This document shows, in pieces, positions 8,976 to 23,831 of a stretch of DNA of 64,000 nt. The position numbers were made by a program, and so were the translations under genes. The DNA lies in the NCBI RefSeq assembly GCF_029853695.1, contig NZ_CP122537.1:3121501-3185500 (forward strand). The letters are read 5' to 3'. The notes beneath the pieces are model-generated. The model made no database searches, was not told the DNA's origin, and saw nothing but the letters and a program-made list of their open reading frames with translations. The DNA is from Jannaschia sp. GRR-S6-38. Its GTDB lineage: Bacteria; Pseudomonadota; Alphaproteobacteria; Rhodobacterales; Rhodobacteraceae. Position 1 is the stretch's first letter; every line of letters begins with the position of its first letter.

Positions 8976-10115
8976 TCAGTAGCCGCGCCAGATCCACCCG
9001 CCGCCGAAGACGCGGGTGCCGTCCATGTCGTAGAACACGCAGGCTTGGCCCGGCGAGACGCCTTCCTCGGCGGTCAAAAGCTCGACCTCCGCGGTGCCGT
9101 CGGGCTTGGGCCGCAGGATCGCGTCGCGCGGCGGGCGGGTCGAGCGGACCTTGACGCCCAGATGCCATTCGGCGCGGGCCTCGAGGGGCTCATCGCCCAG
9201 CCAGTTGATCTCGCGCACGGGGACGAGCCGCGTGGCCAGCATGGATTTCGGGCCCACCACGACCTGCCGGGCCTCCGGGTCCAGTTTGACGACGTAAAGC
9301 GGCTCGCTCAGCCCGCCGATGCCCAGGCCCCGGCGCTGGCCGATCGTGTAGTGGATCACGCCGTCATGGCGGCCGAGTTCGCGCCCCTCGGTGTCGACGA
9401 TCGCGCCCGGCTCGCCCGCACCGGGGCGCAGCTTCTCGATCACGGCGGCGTAGTCGCCATTGGGCACGAAGCAGATATCCTGGCTGTCGGGCTTGTCGGC
9501 CACCGGCAGGCCGTAGCGCTGTGCCAGTGCGCGCGTCGCGGCCTTGTCGGGCAGGTGGCCCAGCGGAAAGCGCAGGTAGTCGAGCTGTTCCGACGTGGTC
9601 GAGAACAGGAAGTAGGACTGGTCGCGCACCGGATCGGCCGCGCGGTGCAGCTCGGGGCCGCGCGCGCCCGGCCTGCGCTGGATGTAATGGCCGGTCGCCA
9701 TGCAATCGGCCTCCAGGTCCTTCGCGGTCTCCAGAAGGTCGCGGAACTTCACCCGCTCGTTGCAGCGGATGCAGGGCACCGGCGTCGCGCCGCCCAGATA
9801 GGCGTCGGCGAATTCGTCGATCACCGATTCCCGGAAGGTGTTCTCGTAATCGAGCACGTAATGCGGAAAGCCCATCGTCTCGGCGACGCGGCGGGCGTCG
9901 TGGATATCGCGGCCGGCGCAGCACGCGCCCTTCTTGGCCAGCGCCGCACCGTGGTCGTAGAGCTGCAGCGTCACGCCCACGACGTCATAGCCTTCCTCGG
10001 CCAGCTGCGCGGCCACGACGGAGCTGTCGACGCCGCCCGACATGGCGACGACCACGCGCGTGTCGGCGGGCGCTTTCGGCAGGCCGAGCGAATTGAGGCG
10101 GGCGTCGAGGGGCAT
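8976..10115 (-). CDS. mnmA: tRNA-specific 2-thiouridylase MnmA
   Basis: The 379-residue enzyme starts at 10115, with GGAG eight bases upstream; an upstream in-frame ATG at 10190 would add 25 unconserved residues. It shows the PP-loop SGGVDSS (residues 26-32), the catalytic cysteine Cys115 in PVPCIRCNE and the second cysteine Cys215 in DSQDICFVP. MnmA adds sulfur at position 2 of wobble uridine in tRNA-Lys, tRNA-Glu and tRNA-Gln using the IscS relay. It is divergent from sciP. Confidence 0.95.
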   Translation of the reverse strand: MPLDARLNSLGLPKAPADTRVVVAMSGGVDSSVVAAQLAEEGYDVVGVTLQLYDHGAALAKKGACCAGRDIHDARRVAETMGFPHYVLDYENTFRESVIDEFADAYLGGATPVPCIRCNERVKFRDLLETAKDLEADCMATGHYIQRRPGARGPELHRAADPVRDQSYFLFSTTSEQLDYLRFPLGHLPDKAATRALAQRYGLPVADKPDSQDICFVPNGDYAAVIEKLRPGAGEPGAIVDTEGRELGRHDGVIHYTIGQRRGLGIGGLSEPLYVVKLDPEARQVVVGPKSMLATRLVPVREINWLGDEPLEARAEWHLGVKVRSTRPPRDAILRPKPDGTAEVELLTAEEGVSPGQACVFYDMDGTRVFGGGWIWRGY

Positions 10116-10245
10116 CCCGGTAACTCCGGCGGAAGAGAGATCGGCGCCAGATATAGGAAAATCGGGCCTATTCTCAACCCGCCGCTTCACCCGTGCTTAA
10201 GGCTCGCCGCGTCAGACAGTCGCGACTTTTCCACAGGAGGACGCG

Positions 10246-10524
10246 ATGTATCTCAGAAAGGGGCAGGGACCGCATGTCGTGACCCTGCCGGACGGCACGC
10301 AGATGAGCCGCGCCGATCTGCCCCCCGCGGGCACGAGCCGATGGGTGGCCCGCCGCAAGGAAGCGGTGGTCCGCGGCGTGCAGGCGGGGCTGATCAGCCT
10401 CGACGAGGCGATCGATCGCTACGACCTGTCGCGCGAGGAATTCGAGAGCTGGCAATCGGCCATGTCGCGTCACGGCACGAACGGGCTGAAATCGACGCTT
10501 CTGCAACGCTTCCGAAACGGTTAA
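10246..10524 (+). CDS. sciP: CtrA inhibitor SciP (DUF1153)
   Basis: This 92-residue protein (MYLRKGQGPHVVTLPDGTQM at the start, helix-turn-helix around EAVVRGVQAGLISLDEAIDR) matches SciP, a small DNA-binding protein that represses CtrA-activated promoters. AGGAGG stands six bases before the ATG. It sits directly upstream of ctrA in the same direction, as expected. The gene looks intact, unlike its neighbour. Confidence 0.92.
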   Translation: MYLRKGQGPHVVTLPDGTQMSRADLPPAGTSRWVARRKEAVVRGVQAGLISLDEAIDRYDLSREEFESWQSAMSRHGTNGLKSTLLQRFRNG

Positions 10525-10554
10525 GAAGGTCAGGCGACGTTAACGATGGCTCGG

Positions 10555-10569
10555 GTAACCATAAGTTAA
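10555..10569 (+). promoter_or_regulatory. Putative CtrA-binding site in the ctrA promoter
   Basis: GTAA (10555-10558) and TTAA (10566-10569) are separated by seven bases, one mismatch from the CtrA box TTAA-N7-TTAA. It lies 51 bp upstream of the ctrA ATG, a position suited to autoregulation. Further TTAA words occur at 10521 and 10540. Confidence 0.45.
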
Positions 10570-10619
10570 GGAATTGAACGCAAGGTAAACACGACCGAAG
10601 CAGTCCCCCGGAGCGAGCC

Positions 10620-11325
10620 ATGCGAGATCCTCCTCGTCGAAGACGATCCGACGACCTCGAAGAGCATCGAAATGATGCTCGGCACCGCCAACCTGAACGT
10701 CTATTGCACCGACATGGGCGAGGAAGGCGTCGATCTTGCCAAGCTGTACGATTACGACCTGATCCTGCTCGACCTGAACCTGCCGGACATGACCGGGCAC
10801 GAGGTTCTCAAGCAGTTGCGCCTCAGCCGGATCGAAACGCCGATCCTCATCCTCTCGGGCTCCGACGACACGGAGAACAAGATCAAGGGCTTCGGGTTCG
10901 GCGCCGACGACTACATGACGAAGCCGTTCCATCGCGACGAGCTGATCGCGCGGATCCATGCCATCGTCCGCCGCTCGAAGGGGCATTCGCAATCGATCAT
11001 CCGCACCGGCACGGTGGCGGTGAACCTCGATGCGAAATCGGTCGAGGTGGACGGAAAGTCCGTGCACCTGACCGGCAAGGAATACCAGATGCTGGAGCTT
11101 CTGAGCCTGCGGAAGGGCACGACGCTCACCAAGGAGATGTTCCTCAACCATCTCTACGGCGGCATGGACGAGCCCGAGCTGAAGATCATCGACGTCTTCA
11201 TCTGCAAGCTGCGCAAGAAGCTGAGCGAGGCGACGGGCGGCGAAAGCCATATCGAGACGGTCTGGGGCCGCGGCTACGTGCTGCGCGATCCGGTCGACGA
11301 GACGAAACGGTTGGCCAGCGCCTGA
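10620..11325 (+). CDS. ctrA: Cell-cycle/motility response regulator CtrA, apparent frameshift at codon 2
   Basis: From 10627 on the frame encodes an unmistakable Ctr[19 protein letters not shown], the phosphoacceptor Asp51 in [23 protein letters not shown], and an OmpR-type winged helix up to GRGYVLRDP, ending in LASA. The expected start MRILLVEDD is not readable. The ATG at 10620 has a good GGAG six bases upstream but runs into ATG-CGA-GAT, out of frame with the rest. Removing one base among 10623-10626 (for example A10625) restores it. There is no in-frame ATG, GTG or TTG upstream after the TAA at 10567. The first in-frame ATG (10672, Met18) would drop the acidic pocket of the receiver. This is either an assembly or sequencing error or a real loss of function. 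Confidence 0.9.
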
Positions 11326-16136
<4,811 letters not shown>

Positions 16137-16173
16137 GGCCAATCGGCGGAACAGATCGGGTTTGTTCGCGAAT

Positions 16174-16188
16174 GTTCCAAAAAAGTTC
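16174..16188 (+). promoter_or_regulatory. LexA box upstream of a small membrane-protein gene
   Basis: GTTC at 16174-16177 and GTTC at 16185-16188 are separated by exactly seven bases (CAAAAAA), a perfect match to the LexA box found at lexA in the same window. A third GTTC at 16164-16167 lies six bases before the first, off the required spacing. The box is 65 bp upstream of the next start codon. Confidence 0.8.
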
Positions 16189-16253
16189 TGGACAGGCGAC
16201 GGGTCGGTATGAGAACAAACATGCAACGAGAGCAGCCAAGAAGGAGCCTGACA

Positions 16254-16379
16254 ATGGCCCGCAAGATCATCCGCACCGTCCGCCGCATCGAACGCGACCC
16301 CGTGACCGACGTGCTGGGCGGCGTCTGGCTGGTGACCCTGCTGCTGGGATTGCTGAACCTTCCCGCGCTGCTAGCCTGA
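16254..16379 (+). CDS. Small single-pass membrane protein, predicted SOS-induced
   Basis: A 41-residue reading frame starts at ATG 16254, seven bases after a strong AAGGAG. The first 15 residues are basic (MARKIIRTVRRIERDP) and residues about 18-41 (DVLGGVWLVTLLLGLLNLPA) form one membrane helix, so the N-terminus should face the cytoplasm. Two upstream in-frame ATGs (16209, 16221) lack a ribosome site. A perfect LexA box lies upstream and a strong terminator downstream, so it is probably its own SOS transcript. I recognise no family. The architecture recalls SidA of Caulobacter, a tiny SOS-induced inner-membrane division inhibitor, but I claim no homology. Confidence 0.75.
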   Translation: MARKIIRTVRRIERDPVTDVLGGVWLVTLLLGLLNLPALLA

Positions 16380-16530
16380 GAATTTCCGTCACTGCCCGCG
16401 TCCATCGCTGATTTCCGGCTGGCTCGCCCGACCCGCCGGAGGCGCAGTCCCCACCCCGAGGGGGCCGCGCCGACCGATCCGCCCCTGTCCCCGGGGCTTC
16501 GGCCACTGCCCGAGCGATCAGACGCAACTT

Positions 16531-16566
16531 CCGCCGCCTCCGCCCCACGGAGCGCGGCGGTTTTTT
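16531..16566 (+). terminator. Rho-independent terminator after the small SOS gene
   Basis: CCGCCGCCTCC pairs with GGAG-C-GCGGCGG (one bulged C) around a seven-base loop and is followed by six T. It ends plus-strand transcripts. The 150 bp between the small gene and this element (16380-16530) contain no reading frame but several small GC hairpins, so the transcript has a long 3' UTR. Confidence 0.85.
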
Positions 16567-16580
16567 GTCTCGATCGTGCG

Positions 16581-17036
16581 TTACTGCGCGGGCTGGCCGG
16601 CCTCGGCCAACTGGTCCATGGCCTCGACCGTCGCGTCGAGCGCCAGCAGGATCGAGGCGTGGCGATTGCGGTAGTCGCGCGCGGGCTCCAGCACCTCGAA
16701 CCCCTCGAAGGGCGGGCCCGGCACCGGGCCCCCATCCTTGAGCATCGCGCGCAGCCCGTCGCGTGCGGCGGCGACCTCGTCGCGGGTGCGGCCGATCATG
16801 GCGCGGCCCGAGACCGCGGCCGAGGCCTGGCCCAGCGCGCAGGCCTTCACGTCCTGGCTGTAGCGGCTGATCCGGCCGTCCTCGACATCCAGCGCCACGG
16901 TCACCGTCGATCCGCAAAGCGGCGAGCGCTTGCGGGCGACGATCATCGGCGCCTCAAGCGGCTCGGTCGCGGGCATGTCCGCGGCCAGCGCGAGGATGCG
17001 CCCGGAGTAGAGCTTGATGAGGTCGGCGTCGGACAT
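16581..17036 (-). CDS. NifU/IscU-like iron-sulfur cluster scaffold protein
   Basis: The 151-residue protein resembles the NifU N-terminal (IscU/SufU) fold: SPLCGSTVTVAL with Cys41, and KACALGQASAAV with Cys66. The third cluster ligand, normally Cys in an RHRCA-type motif, is replaced here by His126 (DYRNRHASILLAL). It may carry clusters with a different ligand set or act as a transfer or binding protein. The start at 17036 follows AAAGGA at seven bases; a longer frame to 17093 has no such signal. It is divergent from hisI. Confidence 0.8.
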   Translation of the reverse strand: MSDADLIKLYSGRILALAADMPATEPLEAPMIVARKRSPLCGSTVTVALDVEDGRISRYSQDVKACALGQASAAVSGRAMIGRTRDEVAAARDGLRAMLKDGGPVPGPPFEGFEVLEPARDYRNRHASILLALDATVEAMDQLAEAGQPAQ

Positions 17037-17104
17037 CCGCCATTCCTTTCGCGTCGGCTGCCACTTAGGTAGCGTCCCGCACCCCTGATGCAAAGGCGTC
17101 CCCC

Positions 17105-17464
17105 ATGAGCTTCGACCCCGACACCCTGCGTTACGATGCCGCCGGCCTGATTCCCGCGATCGCGCAGGATCACGCCACCGGCGAGGTCCTGATGATGGCC
17201 TGGATGAATGCCGATGCCGTGGCCCGAACCCTCGAGACCGGGCGCGTCACCTACTGGTCGCGGTCGCGCGGGGCCTTCTGGGTGAAGGGCGAGACCTCGG
17301 GCCATGTGCAGACGCTCGTCGACCTGCGCGTCGATTGCGACCGTGACTGCCTGCTGATGCGGGTCGAGCAGGTGGGCCCGGCCTGCCACACGAACCGGCG
17401 GAGCTGCTTCTACACCGCGATTCGCGACGGGCGGGAAGTGGAGCTGATGGCGCCGGAAAGCTGA
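17105..17464 (+). CDS. hisI: Phosphoribosyl-AMP cyclohydrolase
   Basis: The 119-residue protein catalyses the third step of histidine synthesis, opening the purine ring of phosphoribosyl-AMP. The metal-binding signatures are visible: DLRVDCDRDCLLMRVEQ near residue 76 and CHTNRRSCFY near residue 96, with VTYWSRSRGAFWVKGE before them. It is monofunctional, without the fused HisE pyrophosphohydrolase of enterobacteria. It stands alone here, divergent from the scaffold gene with 68 bp between starts. Confidence 0.95.
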   Translation: MSFDPDTLRYDAAGLIPAIAQDHATGEVLMMAWMNADAVARTLETGRVTYWSRSRGAFWVKGETSGHVQTLVDLRVDCDRDCLLMRVEQVGPACHTNRRSCFYTAIRDGREVELMAPES

Positions 17465-17516
17465 CCCGAAGCCCGACCGGTGCCCCGGGCGGCGCGGCAC
17501 CGTCGCATCTTGAACC

Positions 17517-17528
17517 GTTAACGCTAAC
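17517..17528 (+). promoter_or_regulatory. LacI-type palindrome upstream of edd
   Basis: GTTAACGCTAAC is a 12-bp near-palindrome (10 of 12 positions symmetric) centred on CG, typical of LacI-family operators. It lies 37 bp before the edd start in the short hisI-edd gap, so it may control the Entner-Doudoroff genes. The regulator is not encoded next to it. Confidence 0.4.
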
Positions 17529-17564
17529 ATGGCATTGGGCCCGCGACAGACAGGAGGGACCGCC

Positions 17565-19385
<1,821 letters not shown>

Positions 19386-19448
19386 GCCCGCCCGGCCCAT
19401 CACGGGTCGGGAAATACTCACGTCACGACGCCAGCCGGAGGCACGACC

Positions 19449-20081
19449 ATGACCCCGCAGGAACAGTCCCGCGCCGCCCGCGAGATCGCCGGGCGCGCGC
19501 CCGTCATCCCGGTCCTCGTCCTCGACGACGCCGCGCAGGCGGGCCCGCTAGCCACGGCGCTGGTCGCGGGCGGGTTGCCCGCGCTCGAGGTGACGCTGCG
19601 CACGCCCGCCGCGCTGGACTGCATCCGCGAGATGGCGACGGTGGAAGGCGGCATCGTCGGGGCCGGCACGCTCCTGACGCCCGCCGACGTCGCCGCCGCG
19701 GTAGATGCGGGCGCGCGCTTCGGGGTCTCGCCCGGCGCGACGGACCGGCTGCTCGATGCCTGCACCGAGGCGGGCCTGCCGCTTCTGCCGGGCGCGGCCA
19801 CCGCGACCGAGGCGATGGCGCTGCTGGAGCGCGGATACGACATGCTGAAATTCTTCCCGGCCGAGGCCTCGGGCGGCGCGGCGGCGCTGAAGGCCATCGG
19901 CGCGCCGATCCCGCAGGTGAAATGGTGTCCCACCGGCGGCGTGAGCCCCGCGAACAAGGGCGACTACCTGGCCCTGCCGAACGTGATCTGCGTCGGCGGC
20001 AGCTGGGTCGCGCCGAAGGACCGGATGGCGGCCGGCGACTGGGCCGCGATCGAGGCGCTGGCGCGCGAGGCGGCGGGCTAG
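19449..20081 (+). CDS. eda: KDPG aldolase (2-dehydro-3-deoxy-phosphogluconate aldolase)
   Basis: The 210-residue class I aldolase cleaves KDPG to pyruvate and glyceraldehyde 3-phosphate. The Schiff-base lysine is Lys134 in DMLKFFPAEASGG and the general acid-base Glu47 lies in ALEVTLRTP; VSPGATDRLL and CPTGGVSPAN are further family marks. It forms a two-gene unit with edd. Its stop codon shares bases with the convergent stop of the next gene (CTAG at 20078-20081). Confidence 0.96.
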   Translation: MTPQEQSRAAREIAGRAPVIPVLVLDDAAQAGPLATALVAGGLPALEVTLRTPAALDCIREMATVEGGIVGAGTLLTPADVAAAVDAGARFGVSPGATDRLLDACTEAGLPLLPGAATATEAMALLERGYDMLKFFPAEASGGAAALKAIGAPIPQVKWCPTGGVSPANKGDYLALPNVICVGGSWVAPKDRMAAGDWAAIEALAREAAG

Positions 20082-20896
20082 GGCAGCTCCGCCCCTTCGG
20101 CCCCTTTCGCGAGGTAGTCGTCCACTTCGCCCGAGCCGATCCCGCCGAGGCGGCTGAAATCCCCCGCCAGGAACAGGGGCTGCGCCGCGTCGCGGATGGT
20201 CTGGTGCGTGGCGCGCGCGAGCGCGGAGCCTAGCGAGATCCGCGCGACGCCGGCCTCGGCGAAGTCCTTGCCGCTGACCTGCGTCCAGGGCCCCGCGGCG
20301 AGCGCGTTGACCGGCTTCGTCACCGCGGCGATGATCCGCTTCAGATCGGCCATCTCGCCCGGCATCGGGCAGTAGAGCAGATCCGCGCCCGCCGCCTCGA
20401 AGGCCTGCAACCGGCGGATCGCCTCGTCCACGTCATAGACGCCGTGCATGACGCCGTCGGCCCGGGCGCAAAAGACGAAATCGTGCCGCGCCTGGCGGGC
20501 GGCCTGCGCGGCGGTCTCGACCCGCGCCGCGGCGGCGGCGAAGCTGTAGGCCGTGCCGTCGGGGCCGACATCCTCGATCGAGCATCCGGCCAGACCCGCC
20601 AGCGCGGCCTGCTGGACGGTCTTCGCGCAATCCATCGGATCGGGGCCGTAGCCATCCTCCAGATCGGCCGAGACCGGGACGCCCACATGTTTCGCGAGGT
20701 CCGCCGCATGTGCGATGGCCTCGTCCCGACCGACGCGGCCGCCATCGGGCAGCCCGCGGGTGAAGGCATAGCCGGCGGATGTGGTGCCGATCGCTTTCGC
20801 GCCCAGCGCGACCAGCATCCGGGCGGAGCCCACATCCCAGGCATTGGCCAAGACCAGCGGGTCGCCGGGCCGGTGCATCTCGCGAAATGTCGTCAT
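20078..20896 (-). CDS. Isocitrate lyase/PEP mutase family protein
   Basis: The 272-residue protein is a short TIM barrel of the PEP mutase/isocitrate lyase superfamily. LVLANAWDVGSARML near residue 15, the metal site VSADLEDGYGPDP near residue 75, SIEDVGPDG near 106 and FCARADG near 142 are visible. Its relatives include 2-methylisocitrate lyase-like and phosphonate C-C/C-P hydrolases, but this subgroup lacks the loop signature needed to name a substrate. It starts inside the stop of the upstream aminotransferase (4-bp overlap), so both act together, possibly on a 2-oxo or 2-amino acid. Confidence 0.85.
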   Translation of the reverse strand: MTTFREMHRPGDPLVLANAWDVGSARMLVALGAKAIGTTSAGYAFTRGLPDGGRVGRDEAIAHAADLAKHVGVPVSADLEDGYGPDPMDCAKTVQQAALAGLAGCSIEDVGPDGTAYSFAAAAARVETAAQAARQARHDFVFCARADGVMHGVYDVDEAIRRLQAFEAAGADLLYCPMPGEMADLKRIIAAVTKPVNALAAGPWTQVSGKDFAEAGVARISLGSALARATHQTIRDAAQPLFLAGDFSRLGGIGSGEVDDYLAKGAEGAELP

Positions 20897-22071
20897 GCCA
20901 TGATCTCCTCGGCAAAGCTCAGCATGCTGTCGAACGCGTTGAGCAGCGCGTCGTCGGGCAGGGTCAGCGCGACCCGGACATGGCCCGCGGCGGCCTGGCC
21001 GAAGCTCTCGCCCGGCATCACCGCGATCCGGCGTTCGTCCAGAAGGCGCTCGGCGAAGGCGGTGGCGGAGAGCCCCGTCGCGCGGATATCCAGCATCAGG
21101 TACATCGCGCCGGCCGAGGGATGCGCGCGGATGCGCGCGGCCTGGCCCAGAAGCTCCAGACAGGCGGCGCGGCGGCGGCGGAAGGGCGCGGCGATGCGCG
21201 CCTCGAACTCCGGCCCGAGGCGCAGCGCGTGCAGCGCCGCGTCCTGCACGAAGCCCGCGACGCCGTAGGTCGTGTGGGTGGCCAGCACCACGAGATCGGC
21301 GATCATCGCGGGCGGCCCGACCAGCCAGCCGATCCGGCTGCCAGTCATGGCATGCGATTTCGACATCGAGCCGACGACCAGCGTCCGATCCGCCATGCCG
21401 GGCAGGGCGCGGGCCGACAGGTGCCCGCCGGACCAGAGCTGGGTGTCGTAGACCTCGTCCGAGATCAGCCAGAGATCGTGGCGCTGCGCGACCTCGGCGA
21501 TGCCGTCCATCGTCTCGGCCCCGTAGACCGCGCCGGTGGGGTTGTTGGGCGAATTCACCATCAGCGCGGCGGACCGGTCGCCGATCGCGGCCGACAGCGC
21601 CTCGGCCCGGGGCTGGAAGCCGTCCTCGGGGCGGGTGGGCACCGGGACCGGCACGCCGCCCGCGGCGCGGACGGTGCCCGGATAGGTCGCGTAATAGGGA
21701 TCGGGCAGCGCCACTTCGGCGCCGGGATCCATCACCCCCATCAGCGCCGAGAACAGGGCCGCCTGGCCGCCCGGCGTCACCAGGACGTTCTCGCGCGTGG
21801 TGCGCATGCCCGTCCGCTCGGTCACCCGCGCGGCGATCGCGTCGCGCAGATCGCCCGTGCCCGCCAGCGCGGCATAGCCGGTATGCCCGCCGCGCGCCGA
21901 GGCCTGCATCGCGTCGAGGATCGCGGGATCGGTGCGGATATCGTGCTCGCCGATGGTCAGGTCGGTGATCGCCACGCCTTGCGCCTTCAGCGCCCGCGCC
22001 CGGTGATAGACGCCCCAGCCGTCGCCCATGCCCGCGGTCAGCCCGCGGACCCTGTCGGAAATCTTCGCCAT
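20893..22071 (-). CDS. PLP-dependent class I/II aminotransferase
   Basis: From ATG 22071 the frame gives 392 residues of fold-type I aminotransferase. [27 protein letters not shown], the PLP-lysine motif [16 protein letters not shown] and the C-terminal [10 protein letters not shown] are in family order. The substrate is not evident; the closest impression is of aspartate/aromatic-type subgroup I enzymes. It overlaps the PEP-mutase-family gene and diverges from cysS with about 190 bp between, room for both promoters. Confidence 0.88.
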   Translation of the reverse strand: MAKISDRVRGLTAGMGDGWGVYHRARALKAQGVAITDLTIGEHDIRTDPAILDAMQASARGGHTGYAALAGTGDLRDAIAARVTERTGMRTTRENVLVTPGGQAALFSALMGVMDPGAEVALPDPYYATYPGTVRAAGGVPVPVPTRPEDGFQPRAEALSAAIGDRSAALMVNSPNNPTGAVYGAETMDGIAEVAQRHDLWLISDEVYDTQLWSGGHLSARALPGMADRTLVVGSMSKSHAMTGSRIGWLVGPPAMIADLVVLATHTTYGVAGFVQDAALHALRLGPEFEARIAAPFRRRRAACLELLGQAARIRAHPSAGAMYLMLDIRATGLSATAFAERLLDERRIAVMPGESFGQAAAGHVRVALTLPDDALLNAFDSMLSFAEEIMA

Positions 22072-22262
22072 CCCGGGCACGGGACACAAGCCGCGCGGGC
22101 TTGTCAAACGGTTGCGGGGCGCCGCGACCGCATGCTATCGGGAGGCCATGTATCGCGGCATCTGCATCATCTGCATCTGACGCGTCCGCCCATTGGATCG
22201 GCGGGCGACGGCTGCCCGCGACCGCGCTCCGTCCCCGCCCCCAGACGACAGGAGAGGCCGGG

Positions 22263-23831
22263 ATGACCCGCCCCACCATCCGCCTGCGCAACAGCGCGAC
22301 CCGACGGATCGAGCCCTTCGCGCCGATCGATCCCGACAATGTCCGGCTCTATCTCTGCGGCCCGACAGTCTATGACCGCGCGCATCTGGGCAATGCGCGC
22401 AACGTGATCCTGTTCGACGTGCTGGCGCGGCTCCTGCGCCACGATTACGGGGCCGATCACGTCACCTATGCGCGCAACGTCACCGACGTGGACGACAAGA
22501 TCAACGCGCGCGCGGCCGAGACAGGGCGGTCGATCCGCGAGGTGACCGAGGAGACGCTGGGCTGGTTCCACGACGACATGGCCGCGCTCGGCAACGCCGC
22601 GCCCGATTTGGAGCCGCGGGCGACGGAATACATCCCGCAGATGATCGCCATGATCGAGGAGCTGATCGCCAAGGGCCATGCCTATGCCGCCGACGGCCAC
22701 GTGCTCTTCGCGGTCGACAGCTTCGCGGATTACGGCGCGCTGTCGGGCCGCTCGGTCGATGACATGATCGCCGGCGCCCGGGTCGAGGTCGCCCCCTTCA
22801 AGCGCGACCCGATGGATTTCGTGCTCTGGAAGCCGTCCGATGCCGACCAGCCGGGCTGGGACAGCCCCTGGGGTCGCGGCCGACCCGGCTGGCATATCGA
22901 GTGCTCGGCCATGACGCGCGAATTGCTGGGGCCCGCCTTCGACATCCATGGCGGCGGCACCGACCTGATGTTCCCGCATCACGAGAACGAGCTCGCGCAA
23001 TCCTGCTGCGCCGACCCGGACGCGGGCTTCGCGCGGGTCTGGCTGCACAACGAGATGCTGCAGGTCGAGGGGCGGAAGATGTCCAAGTCCCTGGGCAATT
23101 TCTTCACCGTGCGCGACCTGCTGGATCGCGGGATCCCGGGCGAGGTGATCCGGTTCGTGTTCCTCGGCACGCATTATTCGAAGCCGATGGACTGGACCGG
23201 GGAGAAGGCGCGCGAGGCCGAGGCGACCCTGCGGAAGTGGCGGGCGATGGCCGCGGATGGCGGCGCGGTGCATCCCGAGGTGCTGGACGCGCTGCGCGAT
23301 GACCTGAACGCGCCGGGGGCGATTGCGGTGCTGCACCGGCTGGCCAAGGCGGGCGACGGCGCGGGGCTGCGGGCCTCGGCCGAAATGCTGGGGCTGCTGG
23401 GCGACGGGATGGGCGGCTGGCTGCAACAACATCTGAATGATCCGGATCAAGAAGACGTTGTACGGGATATTGAGAAAGCAATTTCTGAGCGGAATGAGGC
23501 GAGGAGTAGAAAGGACTTCGTGACCGCTGATGCGATTAGAGCATTTCTGCAGGCCGGAGGAATAGCCCTCAAAGACGACGGGCCAAATTCCTCTTGGTCA
23601 CAGTCAGATAAAGAAGAAGCTTTCGGTTGGGCGAAATTATACGCTCTTGCTTGCGAGCGACGCATTAATTTCGACGTTTCACTTATCCAAAAGCTTGGCG
23701 GCGAACGGCGGCCATCGCCGGTTCAATTCGAGCTTGGTGGCGATATTCGGCACGCAGGTGTTAGTGGTTCGATGTATCCGCGCTTCAATCCAAAGCTGAT
23801 TAGCCTGGCGTCGGTCGTCGCTGCAGTATGA
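22263..23831 (+). CDS. cysS: Cysteinyl-tRNA synthetase with an atypical AT-rich C-terminal end
   Basis: The 522-residue enzyme charges tRNA-Cys. The class I signatures are [15 protein letters not shown] (HIGH-type) and [11 protein letters not shown] (KMSKS), with zinc ligands around [10 protein letters not shown] and [14 protein letters not shown] 22263 is used, with GGAG close upstream. From about residue 388 (base 23425) composition falls from around 70 % GC to 43-55 % and codon use changes. The first part of this tail still reads as the usual C-terminal helices ([20 protein letters not shown]). About 77 residues after the expected end have no counterpart I recognise. The stop overlaps cimA by four bases. 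Confidence 0.93.
   Translation: MTRPTIRLRNSATRRIEPFAPIDPDNVRLYLCGPTVYDRAHLGNARNVILFDVLARLLRHDYGADHVTYARNVTDVDDKINARAAETGRSIREVTEETLGWFHDDMAALGNAAPDLEPRATEYIPQMIAMIEELIAKGHAYAADGHVLFAVDSFADYGALSGRSVDDMIAGARVEVAPFKRDPMDFVLWKPSDADQPGWDSPWGRGRPGWHIECSAMTRELLGPAFDIHGGGTDLMFPHHENELAQSCCADPDAGFARVWLHNEMLQVEGRKMSKSLGNFFTVRDLLDRGIPGEVIRFVFLGTHYSKPMDWTGEKAREAEATLRKWRAMAADGGAVHPEVLDALRDDLNAPGAIAVLHRLAKAGDGAGLRASAEMLGLLGDGMGGWLQQHLNDPDQEDVVRDIEKAISERNEARSRKDFVTADAIRAFLQAGGIALKDDGPNSSWSQSDKEEAFGWAKLYALACERRINFDVSLIQKLGGERRPSPVQFELGGDIRHAGVSGSMYPRFNPKLISLASVVAAV
23425..23831 (+). other. AT-rich segment replacing the 3' end of cysS
   Basis: Lines counted inside this 400-bp stretch give 43-55 % GC (for example 26 of 60 at 23581-23640) against about 70 % on both sides. 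It uses codons such as ATA-rich and TTA-rich ones rare elsewhere in the window. The change starts inside cysS and stops at the cimA start. No integrase, repeat or att-like duplication was seen next to it. Confidence 0.7.

Noticed and set aside
16164..16177. Second LexA box GTTC-GCGAAT-GTTC
   Set aside because: The spacer is six bases, not seven; only the box at 16174-16188 fits.
16209..16253. Upstream in-frame starts for the small SOS gene
   Set aside because: The ATGs at 16209 and 16221 lack a ribosome site, while AAGGAG stands seven bases before 16254.
22072..22262. N-terminal extension of cysS to 22101
   Set aside because: The added 54 residues have no resemblance to CysRS, and the ATG at 22263 has a ribosome site next to it and gives the normal start.
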